A DNA stretch of 64,000 bases from Bradyrhizobium guangzhouense. Its GTDB lineage: Bacteria; Pseudomonadota; Alphaproteobacteria; Rhizobiales; Xanthobacteraceae. Position numbers and translations under genes: made by a program. The notes beneath the pieces are model-generated. The model did not search any database. It was not told the origin of the DNA and saw only the letters and a program-made list of their open reading frames with translations. The stretch is taken from NCBI RefSeq assembly GCF_004114955.1, contig NZ_CP030053.1, positions 2,418,001 through 2,482,000 of the forward strand, given 5' to 3'. Positions 16,866 to 26,046 of this stretch are shown here, piece by piece (the first letter of the stretch is position 1; each line of letters begins with the position of its first letter).

Positions 16866-17939
16866 TCAATAAGAGAACGGGTAGAGTTTCCAATAGGCCT
16901 TGATCTGACGCCAGCGATGGGCAAGCCCATCAGGCTCGAACATCAGGAACACGATGATGATGAGCCCGATCGCGATCTCGCGCAGGAAGGTCAGGTTATT
17001 GTTGAGCGACAGCGCCTGATCGATCGCGCCGCCCTTAAGGTGCAGGCTCATCCATTCCATGGATTCCGGCAGCAGCACCACGAAGGCGGTGCCCATCAGC
17101 GTGCCCATGATCGAGCCGGTGCCGCCGATGATGATCATGGCCAGGAACAGGATCGAGCGCTCGATGCCGAAGCCTTCCTGCGACACGACCTGCTGGTAAT
17201 GCGCGTAGAGCGCGCCGGCAATTCCGGCGAAGAAGGCGGCGAGGCCAAATGACAGCGTGCGGTATTTGGTGAGGTTGATGCCCATGATTTCGGCGGAGAG
17301 ATAATGGTCGCGGATCGCCACCAGTGCCCGGCCGTCGCGCGTGCGCATCAGGTTGGTAACGAGAATGTAGCTCGCGAGCACATAGGCCAGCACGACGTAG
17401 AAATATTGCTTATCGCCGTGCAGCGTATAGCCGAAGATCGAGAACGGATTTGCGCTTGCCGGCACCGAGCCGCCGGAAAACCATTCGGCGCGGGAGAAGA
17501 AGTCGAGCAGGATGTATTGCGCGGCGAGCGTCGCAATGACGAGATAGAGACCCTTGAGCCGCGCCGCGGGAATACCGAAGATCAGCCCGACCAGCGCGGT
17601 GACGACGCCGGCGAGCGGGATCGCGAAGAACACCGGGATCGGCGCGTTGTTGGAGATGTAGGCGGACGTGAAGGCGCCGAGTAGGAAGAAGGCGGCGTGG
17701 CCGATGGAGATCTGGCCGGTGAAGCCGACCAGAATGTTGAGGCCAAGCGCCGCGATCGAGAAGATGCCGATCTGGATCAGGATGCTGAGCCAGTAGCCGC
17801 CGAGAACCTGCGGCACGAGGCAGAGCAGCAGCACGCCTAGAATCGCGAAGTTGCGGCTGGTCGTGGTCGGGAAGATCGTGGTGTCGGCCGCGTAGGAGGT
17901 GCGGAAATCACCAGCAGGGATGAGGGCAGGGCCGGCCAT
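16866..17939 (-). CDS. livM: Branched-chain amino acid-type ABC permease (LivM-like)
   Basis: 357 residues with eight or nine membrane helices. 'LNILVGFTGQISIGHAAFFLLGAFTSAY' (quoted in part) and 'GINLTKYRTLSFGLAAFFAGIAG' (quoted in part) are the LivM landmarks, and 'GGTGSIMGTLMG' the cytoplasmic loop that contacts the ATPases. The N-terminus is about 30 residues longer than usual before the first helix. It lies 3 bases after livH on the same strand. Confidence 0.9.
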   Translation of the reverse strand: MAGPALIPAGDFRTSYAADTTIFPTTTSRNFAILGVLLLCLVPQVLGGYWLSILIQIGIFSIAALGLNILVGFTGQISIGHAAFFLLGAFTSAYISNNAPIPVFFAIPLAGVVTALVGLIFGIPAARLKGLYLVIATLAAQYILLDFFSRAEWFSGGSVPASANPFSIFGYTLHGDKQYFYVVLAYVLASYILVTNLMRTRDGRALVAIRDHYLSAEIMGINLTKYRTLSFGLAAFFAGIAGALYAHYQQVVSQEGFGIERSILFLAMIIIGGTGSIMGTLMGTAFVVLLPESMEWMSLHLKGGAIDQALSLNNNLTFLREIAIGLIIIVFLMFEPDGLAHRWRQIKAYWKLYPFSY

Positions 17940-17942
17940 GGA

Positions 17943-18836
17943 TCAGATCCGCTCGATGTCGTGGGTGCCGAACAGGCCGTAAGGCTTGATCATCAGCACG
18001 ATGATGAGGACGTAGAACGGCGCGATCTCGTAGAGATTGCCCCAGTGCAGGTACTGGCTGTCGACATATTGCGCGACGTTCTCGAGCAGGCCGATGATGA
18101 TGCCGCCGAGCACGGCGCCGCCGACGGAATCCAGCCCGCCCAGGATCGCCGCCGGAAACACCTTGATGCCGTAGGCCGCAAGGCCCGACGAAACGCCGTT
18201 CACCACGGCGACGACGACGCCTGCGACCGCCGAGACGGTCGCCGAGATCGCCCAGGCCATCGCGAACACGCTCTTCACGGAGATGCCGAGCGACTGCGCC
18301 ACCTGCTGGTTGAACGCGGTGGCCCGCATCGCAAGGCCGTACTTCGAGGCGCGGAAGAACCAGGCCATGCCGATCATCATCGCGAGCGAGACGACGAGGC
18401 TCATGACATAGACGGTCTGGATCTGGAGGCCGAACAGTCCGACGGACTGGCTCTCGAACACGCGCGGGAACGGCTGCGGATTGACGCCGAACATCCATTT
18501 CAACGTCGCCTGCAGCACGGTAGAGAGGCCGATCGTCACCATGATGACGGAAATGATGGGCTCGCCGATCATCGGCCGCAGGATGAGGACCTGGATCGCG
18601 ATGCCGAACACGAACATGAACACCAGCGTGATCGGCATGCCGATCCAGAACGGCACCTGGTATTTGGCCAGCAGCGCCCAGCACACCCAGGCGCCGACCA
18701 GCAGCAGCTCGCCTTGCGCAAAATTGACGACCTGCGTCGCCTTGTAGATCAGCACGAATGACATCGCGACCACGCCATAGAGCGTGCCGACCACGAGACC
18801 GTTGACCAGGAGCTGAATGAGGAAGGCGGTGTTCAT
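17943..18836 (-). CDS. livH: Branched-chain amino acid-type ABC permease (LivH-like)
   Basis: 297 residues, all membrane helices with short loops. 'QLLVNGLVVGTLYGVVAMSF' at the N-terminus and 'VNFAQGELLLVGAW' are LivH hallmarks. 'AILGGLDSVGGAVLGGIIIG' is the ATPase-coupling loop. It pairs with livM, which begins 3 bases after its stop. A short palindromic element lies in the 100 bases between the acyl-CoA synthetase gene and this start. Confidence 0.9.
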   Translation of the reverse strand: MNTAFLIQLLVNGLVVGTLYGVVAMSFVLIYKATQVVNFAQGELLLVGAWVCWALLAKYQVPFWIGMPITLVFMFVFGIAIQVLILRPMIGEPIISVIMVTIGLSTVLQATLKWMFGVNPQPFPRVFESQSVGLFGLQIQTVYVMSLVVSLAMMIGMAWFFRASKYGLAMRATAFNQQVAQSLGISVKSVFAMAWAISATVSAVAGVVVAVVNGVSSGLAAYGIKVFPAAILGGLDSVGGAVLGGIIIGLLENVAQYVDSQYLHWGNLYEIAPFYVLIIVLMIKPYGLFGTHDIERI

Positions 18837-18858
18837 GTTGATTCCGTGCTATCTTCGC

Positions 18859-18914
18859 CTCTCTCCGCTTGCGGGGAGAGGCCGACGCGCGGAACGCGCG
18901 GCGGGTGAGGGGGA
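18859..18914. repeat. Short palindromic intergenic element, family D
   Basis: CCTCTCTCCGCTTGCGGGGAGAGG forms a strong hairpin and is followed by GGGTGAGGGGGAG. Such 'gagag..ggtgaggggg' elements are common between genes in rhizobial genomes (from memory). It lies between the acyl-CoA synthetase gene and livH inside an operon and could tune expression of the downstream part. Confidence 0.6.
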
Positions 18915-18936
18915 GTGGCGTGCTTGTCTGGCTGCA

Positions 18937-20868
18937 TCACTCCGCAGCCTCCGCCATGGGCCCACGGCCGCCGAGATCCACCACACGCAATGTCGTCCGC
19001 ACGCGCTGCGTGGTGCCATCCTGGAAGCGGATCACGGTGTCGACGGGGATGTCGGCATCGCCGCGATAGATGGCGTCGATGATTTCAGCGTATTTCTCGT
19101 TGATGACGCCGCGGCGCACCTTTCGGGTGCGGGTGAGCTCGCCGTCGTCGGCGTCGAGCTCCTTGTATAGCAAGAGGAAACGCGAGATGCGTTGCGCCGG
19201 TGGCAGCGTGGCGTTGACGGTCTCGACTTCCTTCTGAACCAGCGCATACACCTCAGGGCGGGAGGCGAGGTCGCTATAGGTCGTGAAGGAGAGCCGATTC
19301 TTCTCCGCCCATTTCGAGATAATGGAGTAGCGGATGCAGATCATCGCCGCGAGCGCGTCGCGGCCGGCGCCCAGCACCACGGCTTCGGCGATATAGGGCG
19401 AGAACTTCAGCTTGTTCTCGATGAACTGCGGCGAGAAGCGCTCGCCGCGCGAGGTCTCGGCGAGGTCCTTGATGCGGTCGATGACGACGAGCTGCTTGTT
19501 ATCGTTGAAATAGCCGGCGTCGCCCGACAGCATCCAGCCGTCCCTGATGTCGGCAACGCTCGCTTCCGGGTTCTTGTAATAGCCGAGGAACATGTTGGGG
19601 TGCCGCACCACGATCTCGCCGACGCCATGGACGTCGGCATTGTCGATGCGGATCTCGACATTGTCGGCCATCGGCACGCCTGTCGTGTCGGGGTCGACCT
19701 TGCCCTCGGGGTGGAGCGTGTATGCCCCTAACAATTCCGTCTGACCGTAGAGTGTGCGCAGCGGCACGCCCATCGCCTGGAAGAACTTGAACGTATCGGG
19801 CCCGAGCGCTGCGCCGCCGGTCGCGGCGGAGCGCAGCCGCGTGAACCCGAGCCGGTCGCGGAGCGCACGGAACAGGATCGCGTCGGCAAAGCCGGAGCGC
19901 TTGCCCTGTTCGAGTGCGGCGAGGCCACTGTTCATGCCGATATCGAACAGGCGCTGCTTGAACGGCGTCGCATCCATCACTTTGGCGCGGACGTCGGCGG
20001 CGATGGATTCCCAGACGCGGGGCGCAAAGAGCACGAATGTCGGCGCGATCTCGCGCAGATCGTTCATCATGGTGTCAGGCTCTTCGACGAAGTTGATCTT
20101 CATCCGGCAGAGCAGGCCTTTGCCGAGCACGTAGACCTGTTCCATGATCCAGGGCAGCGGCAGCACCGAGACGTATTCGTCGTCGGGTCCCTTCGGATCG
20201 AAGGCGAGATAGGTCGCGCAATGGCCGAGCACGCGGCCGGCGGCGAGCATCGCGAGTTTCGGATGCGACGTCGTGCCCGACGTGGTGCAGAGGATCGCGA
20301 CGTCCTCACCTTTGGTGGCATCGACAAGGCGGTCGTAGAGCTCCGGCTCGCGCGCGGCCCGGGCGCGGCCGAGCTTGGCAAACTTCTCCGCCGACATCAG
20401 GCGCGGGTCGTCATATTTCCGCATGCCGCGCGGGTCGGAATAGATGATGTGCTTGAGATCAGGCACGCGCTCGGCCAGCGCCAGCAGCTTGTCGACCTGC
20501 TCCTCGTCCTCGGCGAAGACCAGCTGCGCTTCGCCGTAGTTGAGGAGATAGGAGGCCTCTTCGTCGAGGACGTCGCGATAGAGCCCGAGGCTCAGTCCGC
20601 CGATCGCGTGGGTGGCTACCTCCGCCGCCACCCAGTCCGGCCTGTTATCGCCGATAATGCCGATGACATCGCCGCGGCCAAGGCCCAGCTCGATCAGGCC
20701 GAGCGCGAAGTCGCGCACGCGGGTCTGGTAATCGGTCCAAGTGAAGGGACGCCAGAGGCCGAGGTCCTTTTCGCGCAGCGCGATCTCGTTGCCATGCTCC
20801 TTCGCGTTCAGGCGGAGCATCTTCGGATAGGTGTCGGCCTGCGTGACGCGCCCTGCGTAATCCATCAT
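18937..20868 (-). CDS. Long-chain-type acyl-CoA synthetase (AMP-forming), in a Liv-type ABC operon
   Basis: 643 residues. The P-loop-like motif 'AILCTTSGTTSHPKLAML', 'LYGQTELLGAYTLHPEGKV', 'MLSGDAGYFNDNKQLVVIDRIKDLAET' (quoted in part) and the hinge Asp region are those of the FAA1/FadD15 branch of ANL ligases. It forms acyl-CoA from a carboxylic acid, ATP and CoA. The start overlaps the livG stop by 4 bases, so it is made with the transporter. In Rhodopseudomonas-like bacteria such pairs are thought to trap imported acids by thioesterification; the substrate here is unknown. Confidence 0.88.
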   Translation of the reverse strand: MMDYAGRVTQADTYPKMLRLNAKEHGNEIALREKDLGLWRPFTWTDYQTRVRDFALGLIELGLGRGDVIGIIGDNRPDWVAAEVATHAIGGLSLGLYRDVLDEEASYLLNYGEAQLVFAEDEEQVDKLLALAERVPDLKHIIYSDPRGMRKYDDPRLMSAEKFAKLGRARAAREPELYDRLVDATKGEDVAILCTTSGTTSHPKLAMLAAGRVLGHCATYLAFDPKGPDDEYVSVLPLPWIMEQVYVLGKGLLCRMKINFVEEPDTMMNDLREIAPTFVLFAPRVWESIAADVRAKVMDATPFKQRLFDIGMNSGLAALEQGKRSGFADAILFRALRDRLGFTRLRSAATGGAALGPDTFKFFQAMGVPLRTLYGQTELLGAYTLHPEGKVDPDTTGVPMADNVEIRIDNADVHGVGEIVVRHPNMFLGYYKNPEASVADIRDGWMLSGDAGYFNDNKQLVVIDRIKDLAETSRGERFSPQFIENKLKFSPYIAEAVVLGAGRDALAAMICIRYSIISKWAEKNRLSFTTYSDLASRPEVYALVQKEVETVNATLPPAQRISRFLLLYKELDADDGELTRTRKVRRGVINEKYAEIIDAIYRGDADIPVDTVIRFQDGTTQRVRTTLRVVDLGGRGPMAEAAE

Positions 20869-21686
20869 GCCGCGCTCTCCTGTGCCGGCGGGGCATCATC
20901 GGGATCGACCAGAACCTCGTCCTCTTCGCCGAGATAGGCGCGCTTGACGTGCGGGTCGGCAAGAACGGCAGCCGGATCGCCCTCGGCGATCTTGCGACCG
21001 AAATCCAGCACCATGACGCGGTGGGAGATGTCCATCACGACGCCCATGTCGTGCTCGATCATCACCACCGTCATCCCGAACTCCTCGTTGAGATCGACGA
21101 TGTAGCGGGCCATGTCCTCCTTCTCCTCGAAGTTCATGCCGGCCATCGGCTCGTCGAGGAGGATGAGGCGCGGCTCCAGCGCCATGGCGCGGGCGAGCTC
21201 GACGCGCTTGCGCAGGCCGTAGGAGAGGGTGCCGGCCGTCGCCTTGCGCACCGACTGGAGGTCAAGGAAGTCGATGATCTCCTCGACCTTGCGGCGATGC
21301 GCGAGCTCTTCCTTGCGCGCGCCGGTGAGCCAGTACAGCGAGCCGGTGAGAAAGTTGTTCTTGAGCAGGTGATGGCGCCCGACCATGATGTTGTCGAGCA
21401 CGCTCATATGGTGGAACAGCGCCAGGTTCTGGAAGGTGCGGCCGATGCCGAGCTTGGGGCGCGCATTCGGCGTCAGCCCCGTGATGTCGCGGCCCTGGTA
21501 GAACAGCTGGCCTTCAGTCGGCTTATAGCGGCCGGAAATACAATTCACGATCGAGGTCTTGCCGGCGCCGTTGGGGCCGATGATCGAGAACAGCTCGCCC
21601 TCGCGGATCGAGAAGCTGACGTCGGTCAGCGCGCGAACGCCGCCGAATCGCAAGGACACGCCGCGCACTTCGAGACTGGTAGCCAC
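20865..21686 (-). CDS. livG: Branched-chain amino acid-type ABC transporter ATPase (LivG-like)
   Basis: About 273 residues from GTG at 21686, which follows a GGGAGG ribosome site and gives the expected start ATSLEVRGVSLRFGG; an ATG at 21785 would add 33 residues without family similarity. Walker A 'GPNGAGKTSI', signature 'TLSYGLRKRVELARAM' and Walker B 'LILLDEPMAGMNFEE' are intact, and 'VVMIEHDMGVVMDISHR' holds the switch His. It is the first gene of the six-gene operon ending at livF. A C-terminal Asp/Glu/Ala-rich tail extends beyond the usual end. Confidence 0.88.
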   Translation of the reverse strand: MATSLEVRGVSLRFGGVRALTDVSFSIREGELFSIIGPNGAGKTSIVNCISGRYKPTEGQLFYQGRDITGLTPNARPKLGIGRTFQNLALFHHMSVLDNIMVGRHHLLKNNFLTGSLYWLTGARKEELAHRRKVEEIIDFLDLQSVRKATAGTLSYGLRKRVELARAMALEPRLILLDEPMAGMNFEEKEDMARYIVDLNEEFGMTVVMIEHDMGVVMDISHRVMVLDFGRKIAEGDPAAVLADPHVKRAYLGEEDEVLVDPDDAPPAQESAA

Positions 21687-22021
21687 CAAACAATTCCCTC
21701 CCGGTGATGGCGCATTCAGCGGCGCTCTTCGTCGATTCTTCCCGAGCGATCCTAGTACGGTCGTCCCGGTGAGGCCATGCAGCACATGGTCCCGACCAGA
21801 CCCGCTCCGCTTTCGCCCCGTTTGGGATCAAAAGCCGCATCGCCCGAGGTGGTTCTCAATAGGGGAAAGCGCTATTTTGAAATGTCTCCGGCCTGACAAT
21901 TCTGCGACAAAGTTTTCGGGCGGCCGCGGTCTCCCTCTTTCGTAGGATGGTGGCGGGAATGATCATGTTGCAATGCAACAGAAGGATGGAGTGACGAAGC
22001 GGTGCGGCTGGCCTCTCGATC
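21687..22021. other. Divergent intergenic region between livG and the Crp-like regulator gene
   Basis: About 335 bases with no supported gene. It must hold the promoter of the large minus-strand ABC operon and that of the regulator gene. The notable element is a perfect 7-1-7 palindrome at 21966-21980, listed separately. Nothing resembling a full FNR/FixK box (TTGAT-N4-ATCAA) was seen. Confidence 0.6.
21966..21980. promoter_or_regulatory. Perfect palindrome TGTTGCA-A-TGCAACA, operator candidate
   Basis: Two perfect 7-base arms around one central A, 41 bases before the ATG of the Crp-like gene and about 280 bases before livG. The symmetry and length suit a dimeric regulator. It does not match the CRP or FNR consensus, so the neighbouring regulator is not the obvious ligand. 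Confidence 0.5.
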
Positions 22022-22696
22022 ATGATTTCAGAGGATCAACTGAGGCGCGTCGCCGCCTGGTCGCGCGAGCTCACGTCGGCGGAGATCGAGGTCGCCCGCG
22101 CCGGGATCACCGAACGGTCCTACGGCACCGGCGAGACCGTGTTCATGCGCGGCGACAAATTCGATTATTGGGCCGGCATGGTGAGCGGCCTTGCCCGCAT
22201 GGGCGGGGTGTCGCGCGACGGCAAGGAGACCAGCCTTGCCGGGCTCACGGCAGGCGCCTGGTTCGGCGAAGGCAGCGTGCTCAAGAACGAGCTGCGCCGC
22301 TACGACGTGGTCGCGCTGCGCGACAGCCGCGTTGCGCTGATGGAACGCAGCGCCTTCATGTGGCTGTTCGAGAACAGCGTCGGCTTCAACCGCTTCCTGG
22401 TGCGCCAGCTCAATGAGCGGCTCGGCCAGTTCATCGGCATGCTCGAGGTCAATCGTACTCTGGATGCGACCTCGCGCCTTGCCCGCAGCATCGCCTCGCT
22501 GTTCAACCCGATCCTCTATCCGGAATCGACCGCGCATCTGGAGATCACCCAGGAGGAGATCGGCGCGCTCTCCGGCATGTCCAGGCAGAACGCCAACCGC
22601 GCATTGAACCGGTTGGAGAAGGAGGGTCTGCTGAGGCTGGAGTATGGTGGCGTCACCATCCTCAACGTCGAGCGGCTGCGCGGATACGGGGATTAG
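22022..22696 (+). CDS. Crp/Fnr-family transcriptional regulator (no Fe-S cysteines)
   Basis: 224 residues. A cyclic-nucleotide-binding-type beta barrel spans about residues 20-125 ('YGTGETVFMRGDKFDYWAGM', 'GAWFGEGSVL'). A long dimer helix follows, then a winged helix with 'ITQEEIGALSGMSRQNANRA' (recognition helix at about 185-195). There are no cysteines anywhere, so it cannot carry an FNR iron-sulfur cluster. It is divergent from the Liv/acyl-CoA synthetase operon and may control it. Its stop overlaps the convergent MFS gene by 4 bases. Confidence 0.86.
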   Translation: MISEDQLRRVAAWSRELTSAEIEVARAGITERSYGTGETVFMRGDKFDYWAGMVSGLARMGGVSRDGKETSLAGLTAGAWFGEGSVLKNELRRYDVVALRDSRVALMERSAFMWLFENSVGFNRFLVRQLNERLGQFIGMLEVNRTLDATSRLARSIASLFNPILYPESTAHLEITQEEIGALSGMSRQNANRALNRLEKEGLLRLEYGGVTILNVERLRGYGD

Positions 22697-23955
22697 CGCG
22701 CATTGGCGGGCGCGTGGACCGGCCAGAGGTCGGCGCGCCAGCGGATCGCGATCGCCAGCATCGCGATGAAGCCGGCGGCGGCATAGAGCGATCCCGTCGC
22801 GGAATAGCCGATGATGTCGATCAGGCTGCCGGCCGCGAGCAATCCGATCGGCAGGCCGTAGATCACCATCATGCGCACGCCCATCACGCGACCGCGCAGA
22901 TGCGCGCTGGCCGTCCTCATAAGGATCACGGCGGCCGAGATCATCGACATGCTTTGGGCGATGCCGGCCAGTACGAGGCAGGCCATCGCGACTGGCATGG
23001 TTCTGATTTCGACGAATACCAGCAACAGCGTGTACCAGGCCAGCGTGGCGCCGATCAAAAGACGGGCGATGCGCAATCCGCTGACCAGGCTGAGGGTAAT
23101 CGAGCCGATCAGCGAACCGACGGCGAAGCTCGCCGAGAGATAACCGAGGCCGGTCTGGTCGGTGTGAAAGATTTCGCGCGCGATATAGGGCAGCAATCCG
23201 CCGGTGAAGGGAAATGCGGTGAGATTGGCGAGGAAGGCGACGCACAGCGCGGCGCCCATTCCGGGGCCATTCCAGGCGTAGACGATCCCTTCCTTCAGTT
23301 CGTCGAGCAGTTTTGAAAGAGCGCGGCTGTTCGCCGGCAGATCGGTCGTGGCAATGGTCCTTTCCGGTCGGGTCAGGCAGGACATGAGAATTGCCGCCAC
23401 GAGGTAGAGGCTGGCAACCGCCGTGTAGACGAGGCCAATGCCAAGTACGGCAAACAGTCCGGCTCCCGTCAGCGCCCCTGCGATGCGCGCGCTGTCCTGG
23501 GTCGTGCGCGACAGGCTGATCGCCCCCACCAGCAGCTCGGCCGGCATGATGTCGGCAAGCAGCGCGCTGCGCAGGCCGAGATCGGAGGAACGGATCAGGC
23601 CCATGATCGTCACGATGATCATGACGTTGAGCGGCGCCAGGTGACCGGTCAGCGCCAGCACCATGATGGTCGAGGCGAGCACCGTATAGGTGAGACGCAG
23701 CACGACGAGGAGGTCGCGGTGACCGATGCGATCACCAACCATGCCGAGCGCCGGTGCAATCAGCGTTCCCAAATATTGCAGCGAGGCGAGAACGGTCAGC
23801 AGCAGCACCGAGCCTGTTTCGACCAAGATGTACCAGCCGAGCACCAGCGTCTCGATCTCGAACGCCCAGGAGGTGAGCAGATCCGACGGCCACTGGAAGC
23901 GATAGTTGCGGATGCGGAATGGTGCGAGCGCCGAACGCCGTGCGGCTGCGCTCAC
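22693..23955 (-). CDS. MFS transporter (EntS/MFS_3-like)
   Basis: 420 residues with twelve predicted helices. 'FRIRNYRFQWPSDLLTSWA' then 'GMVGDRIGHRDLLV' (loop 2-3 D-R-x-G motif) and 'RTTQDSARIAGALTGAGLF' match the enterobactin-exporter-like MFS_3 family. Probable proton-driven efflux of a small molecule; the cargo is unknown. The start is GTG at 23955. It stands alone, convergent to the Crp-like regulator. Confidence 0.82.
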   Translation of the reverse strand: MSAAARRSALAPFRIRNYRFQWPSDLLTSWAFEIETLVLGWYILVETGSVLLLTVLASLQYLGTLIAPALGMVGDRIGHRDLLVVLRLTYTVLASTIMVLALTGHLAPLNVMIIVTIMGLIRSSDLGLRSALLADIMPAELLVGAISLSRTTQDSARIAGALTGAGLFAVLGIGLVYTAVASLYLVAAILMSCLTRPERTIATTDLPANSRALSKLLDELKEGIVYAWNGPGMGAALCVAFLANLTAFPFTGGLLPYIAREIFHTDQTGLGYLSASFAVGSLIGSITLSLVSGLRIARLLIGATLAWYTLLLVFVEIRTMPVAMACLVLAGIAQSMSMISAAVILMRTASAHLRGRVMGVRMMVIYGLPIGLLAAGSLIDIIGYSATGSLYAAAGFIAMLAIAIRWRADLWPVHAPANAR

Positions 23956-24078
23956 AACGCGAGGACGCGTGTCACGGCGATTCCCTGCCTGGGTTGTTTC
24001 TTCTTGATACCGGGCAAACTAACGCTGGCGATGGGCGTGTCAATCGCAGCCGTTGCGGGCCGCCCCTGCGCTCGGCGT

Positions 24079-24921
24079 CTACCTCGCCGCGGCCTGCTGC
24101 TTTCGCTCGGACAGCGCCGCGGCCATCGCCGAGATCAGGGGACGCATGAAGAAGGCTTCATCGGCGGGCGATACGTCGGTGCGCAAACCATGCGCGGCGA
24201 GTTCGCCGGAGACGGCCGGTCCGACAGAGGCAATCAGTGTCCGATCAAATCCCGCGCGCAGCTTCGCCTCGCTGCCATGCGCCTTGGCGGCCTCGATCAG
24301 CCGGCGAACCTGACCGAGATTGGTCAGCGCGATGCAATCGATCCGTCCCTCGGCCATATCGTCGATGGCGGCGACGATATTGGCGTCCGCAGCTTTGGAG
24401 TCGTAGACGTAGGGCAGCACGGTATCGACCTCTGCACCTTGCGCGGCCAGCGCGCCGGTCAGCGCGCTGTGGTCCTTGTCGGGATAAAGCTGGAGGCCGA
24501 GGCGATGCCCGTTCAAATCGAGCTTGCCCAGCATCTCGATCACGCCATCGGTGGTCGGCTTCTCCGTGGTCTGCTGTGCCTCGAGCGAGATTTCGCGCAG
24601 CGCCTTGCCGGGTTTCGGCCCGCGGGTGAATTTTCGCGATTTGGCCAGCGCTGCGATAAAAGCCTGGTCGAGCCCGCGCGTGCGCGCGAGCTTCATGATC
24701 CGCCGCAGGCCCTCTCCGGTCATCAGCACGAGGTCGTCGAACGGCTTGTCGATGGCGCGGCGGATCCAGGCTTCGACCGGAACGTGGTCCGGGGCATCCT
24801 GGATGGTGAACATCGGACATTGCACGACCTCGGCGCCTTGCTCGGCCAGGAGCTTTGAGAACTGCGCCTCCTCGCGGGTTTCCAGGATCAGGATGCGGGT
24901 GCCGTTCAAACGGTCGGCCAT
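24079..24921 (-). CDS. Uroporphyrinogen-III synthase family protein (HemD-like)
   Basis: 280 residues from ATG at 24921 ([18 protein letters not shown]); the upstream in-frame codons lack similarity. Two-lobed HemD layout: '[20 protein letters not shown]' in lobe one and '[20 protein letters not shown]' with '[20 protein letters not shown]'-like text in lobe two. HemD closes the tetrapyrrole ring. There is no hemC or hemX neighbour, and N-terminal similarity is modest, so it may be a HemD paralogue and not the housekeeping enzyme. Confidence 0.72.
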   Translation of the reverse strand: MADRLNGTRILILETREEAQFSKLLAEQGAEVVQCPMFTIQDAPDHVPVEAWIRRAIDKPFDDLVLMTGEGLRRIMKLARTRGLDQAFIAALAKSRKFTRGPKPGKALREISLEAQQTTEKPTTDGVIEMLGKLDLNGHRLGLQLYPDKDHSALTGALAAQGAEVDTVLPYVYDSKAADANIVAAIDDMAEGRIDCIALTNLGQVRRLIEAAKAHGSEAKLRAGFDRTLIASVGPAVSGELAAHGLRTDVSPADEAFFMRPLISAMAAALSERKQQAAAR

Positions 24922-25084
24922 GGGCGTGCTCCGGTCGGTCCAAAATCGCAATCGTCCATTCATCCTGACTCCGTCGTCGGGATTGGCGCAAGGGTGGGGT
25001 GGTGCTAGAGCAGGGCGCAAAATCGCGGGGTGTTTCGCGCGCCGCTGCCCAATCCTTCGTCAAGAGCCAATCTCTTCAACAGCC

Positions 25085-25948
25085 ATGCCCAATCACCAAT
25101 ACGTGCTGACCCTGTCCTGTCCAGATCGTCCCGGCATCGTCTCGGCGGTGTCGACCTTCCTGGCGAACTCCGGACAGAACATTCTCGACGCCCAGCAGTT
25201 CGACGACGTCGAAACCAAGAAATTCTTCATGCGCGTGGTGTTCACCGCGGCCGATCTCGCCGTGGAACTGTCCGCGCTCCAGACCGGCTTTGCCGCGATC
25301 GCCGAGCGCTTCGGCATGGAGTGGCAGATGCGCGACCGCGCCGCGCATCGCAAGGTGATGCTGCTGGTGTCGAAGTCCGACCACTGCCTGGTCGACATCC
25401 TCTATCGCTGGCGCACCGGCGAATTGCCGATGACGCTCGCCGCGATCGTCTCCAACCACCCGCGCGAGGTCTATGCCGGGCTCGATTTCGGCGAGATCCC
25501 GTTCCACTATCTGCCTGTCACCAAGGAGACCAAGCGCGAGCAGGAGGCGCAGATCCTCGATCTCGTCGCCAGGACCGGGACCGATCTGGTCGTGCTCGCC
25601 CGTTACATGCAGATCCTGTCGGACGATCTGTCGGCAAAACTGTCCGGTCGCTGCATCAACATCCACCACTCGTTCCTGCCGGGCTTCAAGGGCGCAAAGC
25701 CCTATCACCAGGCCCATGAGCGCGGCGTGAAGCTGATCGGCGCCACCGCCCATTACGTCACCCGCGATCTCGACGAAGGTCCGATCATCGACCAGGACGT
25801 CGAGCGCATCAGCCATCGCGACACGCCTGAGGATCTCGTGCGCAAAGGCCGCGACATCGAGCGCCGCGTGCTGGCGCGCGCGATCCGCTATCACCTCGAC
25901 GACCGCGTCATCCTCAACGGCCGCAAGACCGTGGTGTTCGTGGATTGA
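25085..25948 (+). CDS. purU: Formyltetrahydrofolate deformylase
   Basis: 287 residues. An N-terminal ACT domain (about 6-85, '[20 protein letters not shown]') is followed by a formyltransferase-fold domain with '[20 protein letters not shown]' holding the catalytic Asn and His, and '[14 protein letters not shown]' the catalytic Asp. It hydrolyses 10-formyl-THF to formate and THF, balancing one-carbon pools. The ATG at 25085 gives [12 protein letters not shown]; a longer open frame upstream is antisense to the HemD-like gene. A family B repeat follows its stop. Confidence 0.94.
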   Translation: MPNHQYVLTLSCPDRPGIVSAVSTFLANSGQNILDAQQFDDVETKKFFMRVVFTAADLAVELSALQTGFAAIAERFGMEWQMRDRAAHRKVMLLVSKSDHCLVDILYRWRTGELPMTLAAIVSNHPREVYAGLDFGEIPFHYLPVTKETKREQEAQILDLVARTGTDLVVLARYMQILSDDLSAKLSGRCINIHHSFLPGFKGAKPYHQAHERGVKLIGATAHYVTRDLDEGPIIDQDVERISHRDTPEDLVRKGRDIERRVLARAIRYHLDDRVILNGRKTVVFVD

Positions 25949-25956
25949 TCGTGCGA

Positions 25957-26038
25957 GTCATTCCGGGGCGATGCGCGAGCATCGAACCCGGAATCTCGAG
26001 ATTCCGGGTCTGGTCCTTCGGACTATCCCGGAATGACG
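25957..26038. repeat. Dispersed palindromic intergenic repeat, family B, copy 1
   Basis: 82 bases bounded by GTCATTCCGGGG and the complementary ending CCCGGAATGAC, with an inner ACCCGGAATCTCGAGATTCCGGGT palindrome (written here in parts: ACCCGGAATC / GATTCCGGGT). Copies occur at 28062-28152 and 37458-37548. It sits between purU and a convergent lipoprotein gene and may end transcription from either side. Confidence 0.88.
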
Positions 26039-26046
26039 GCTGCTCC

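Noticed and set aside
22028..23245. 405-codon minus-strand frame opposite the Crp-like gene
   Set aside because: It is a high-GC shadow with His/Arg-rich low-complexity sequence; the Crp-like and MFS genes explain both halves.
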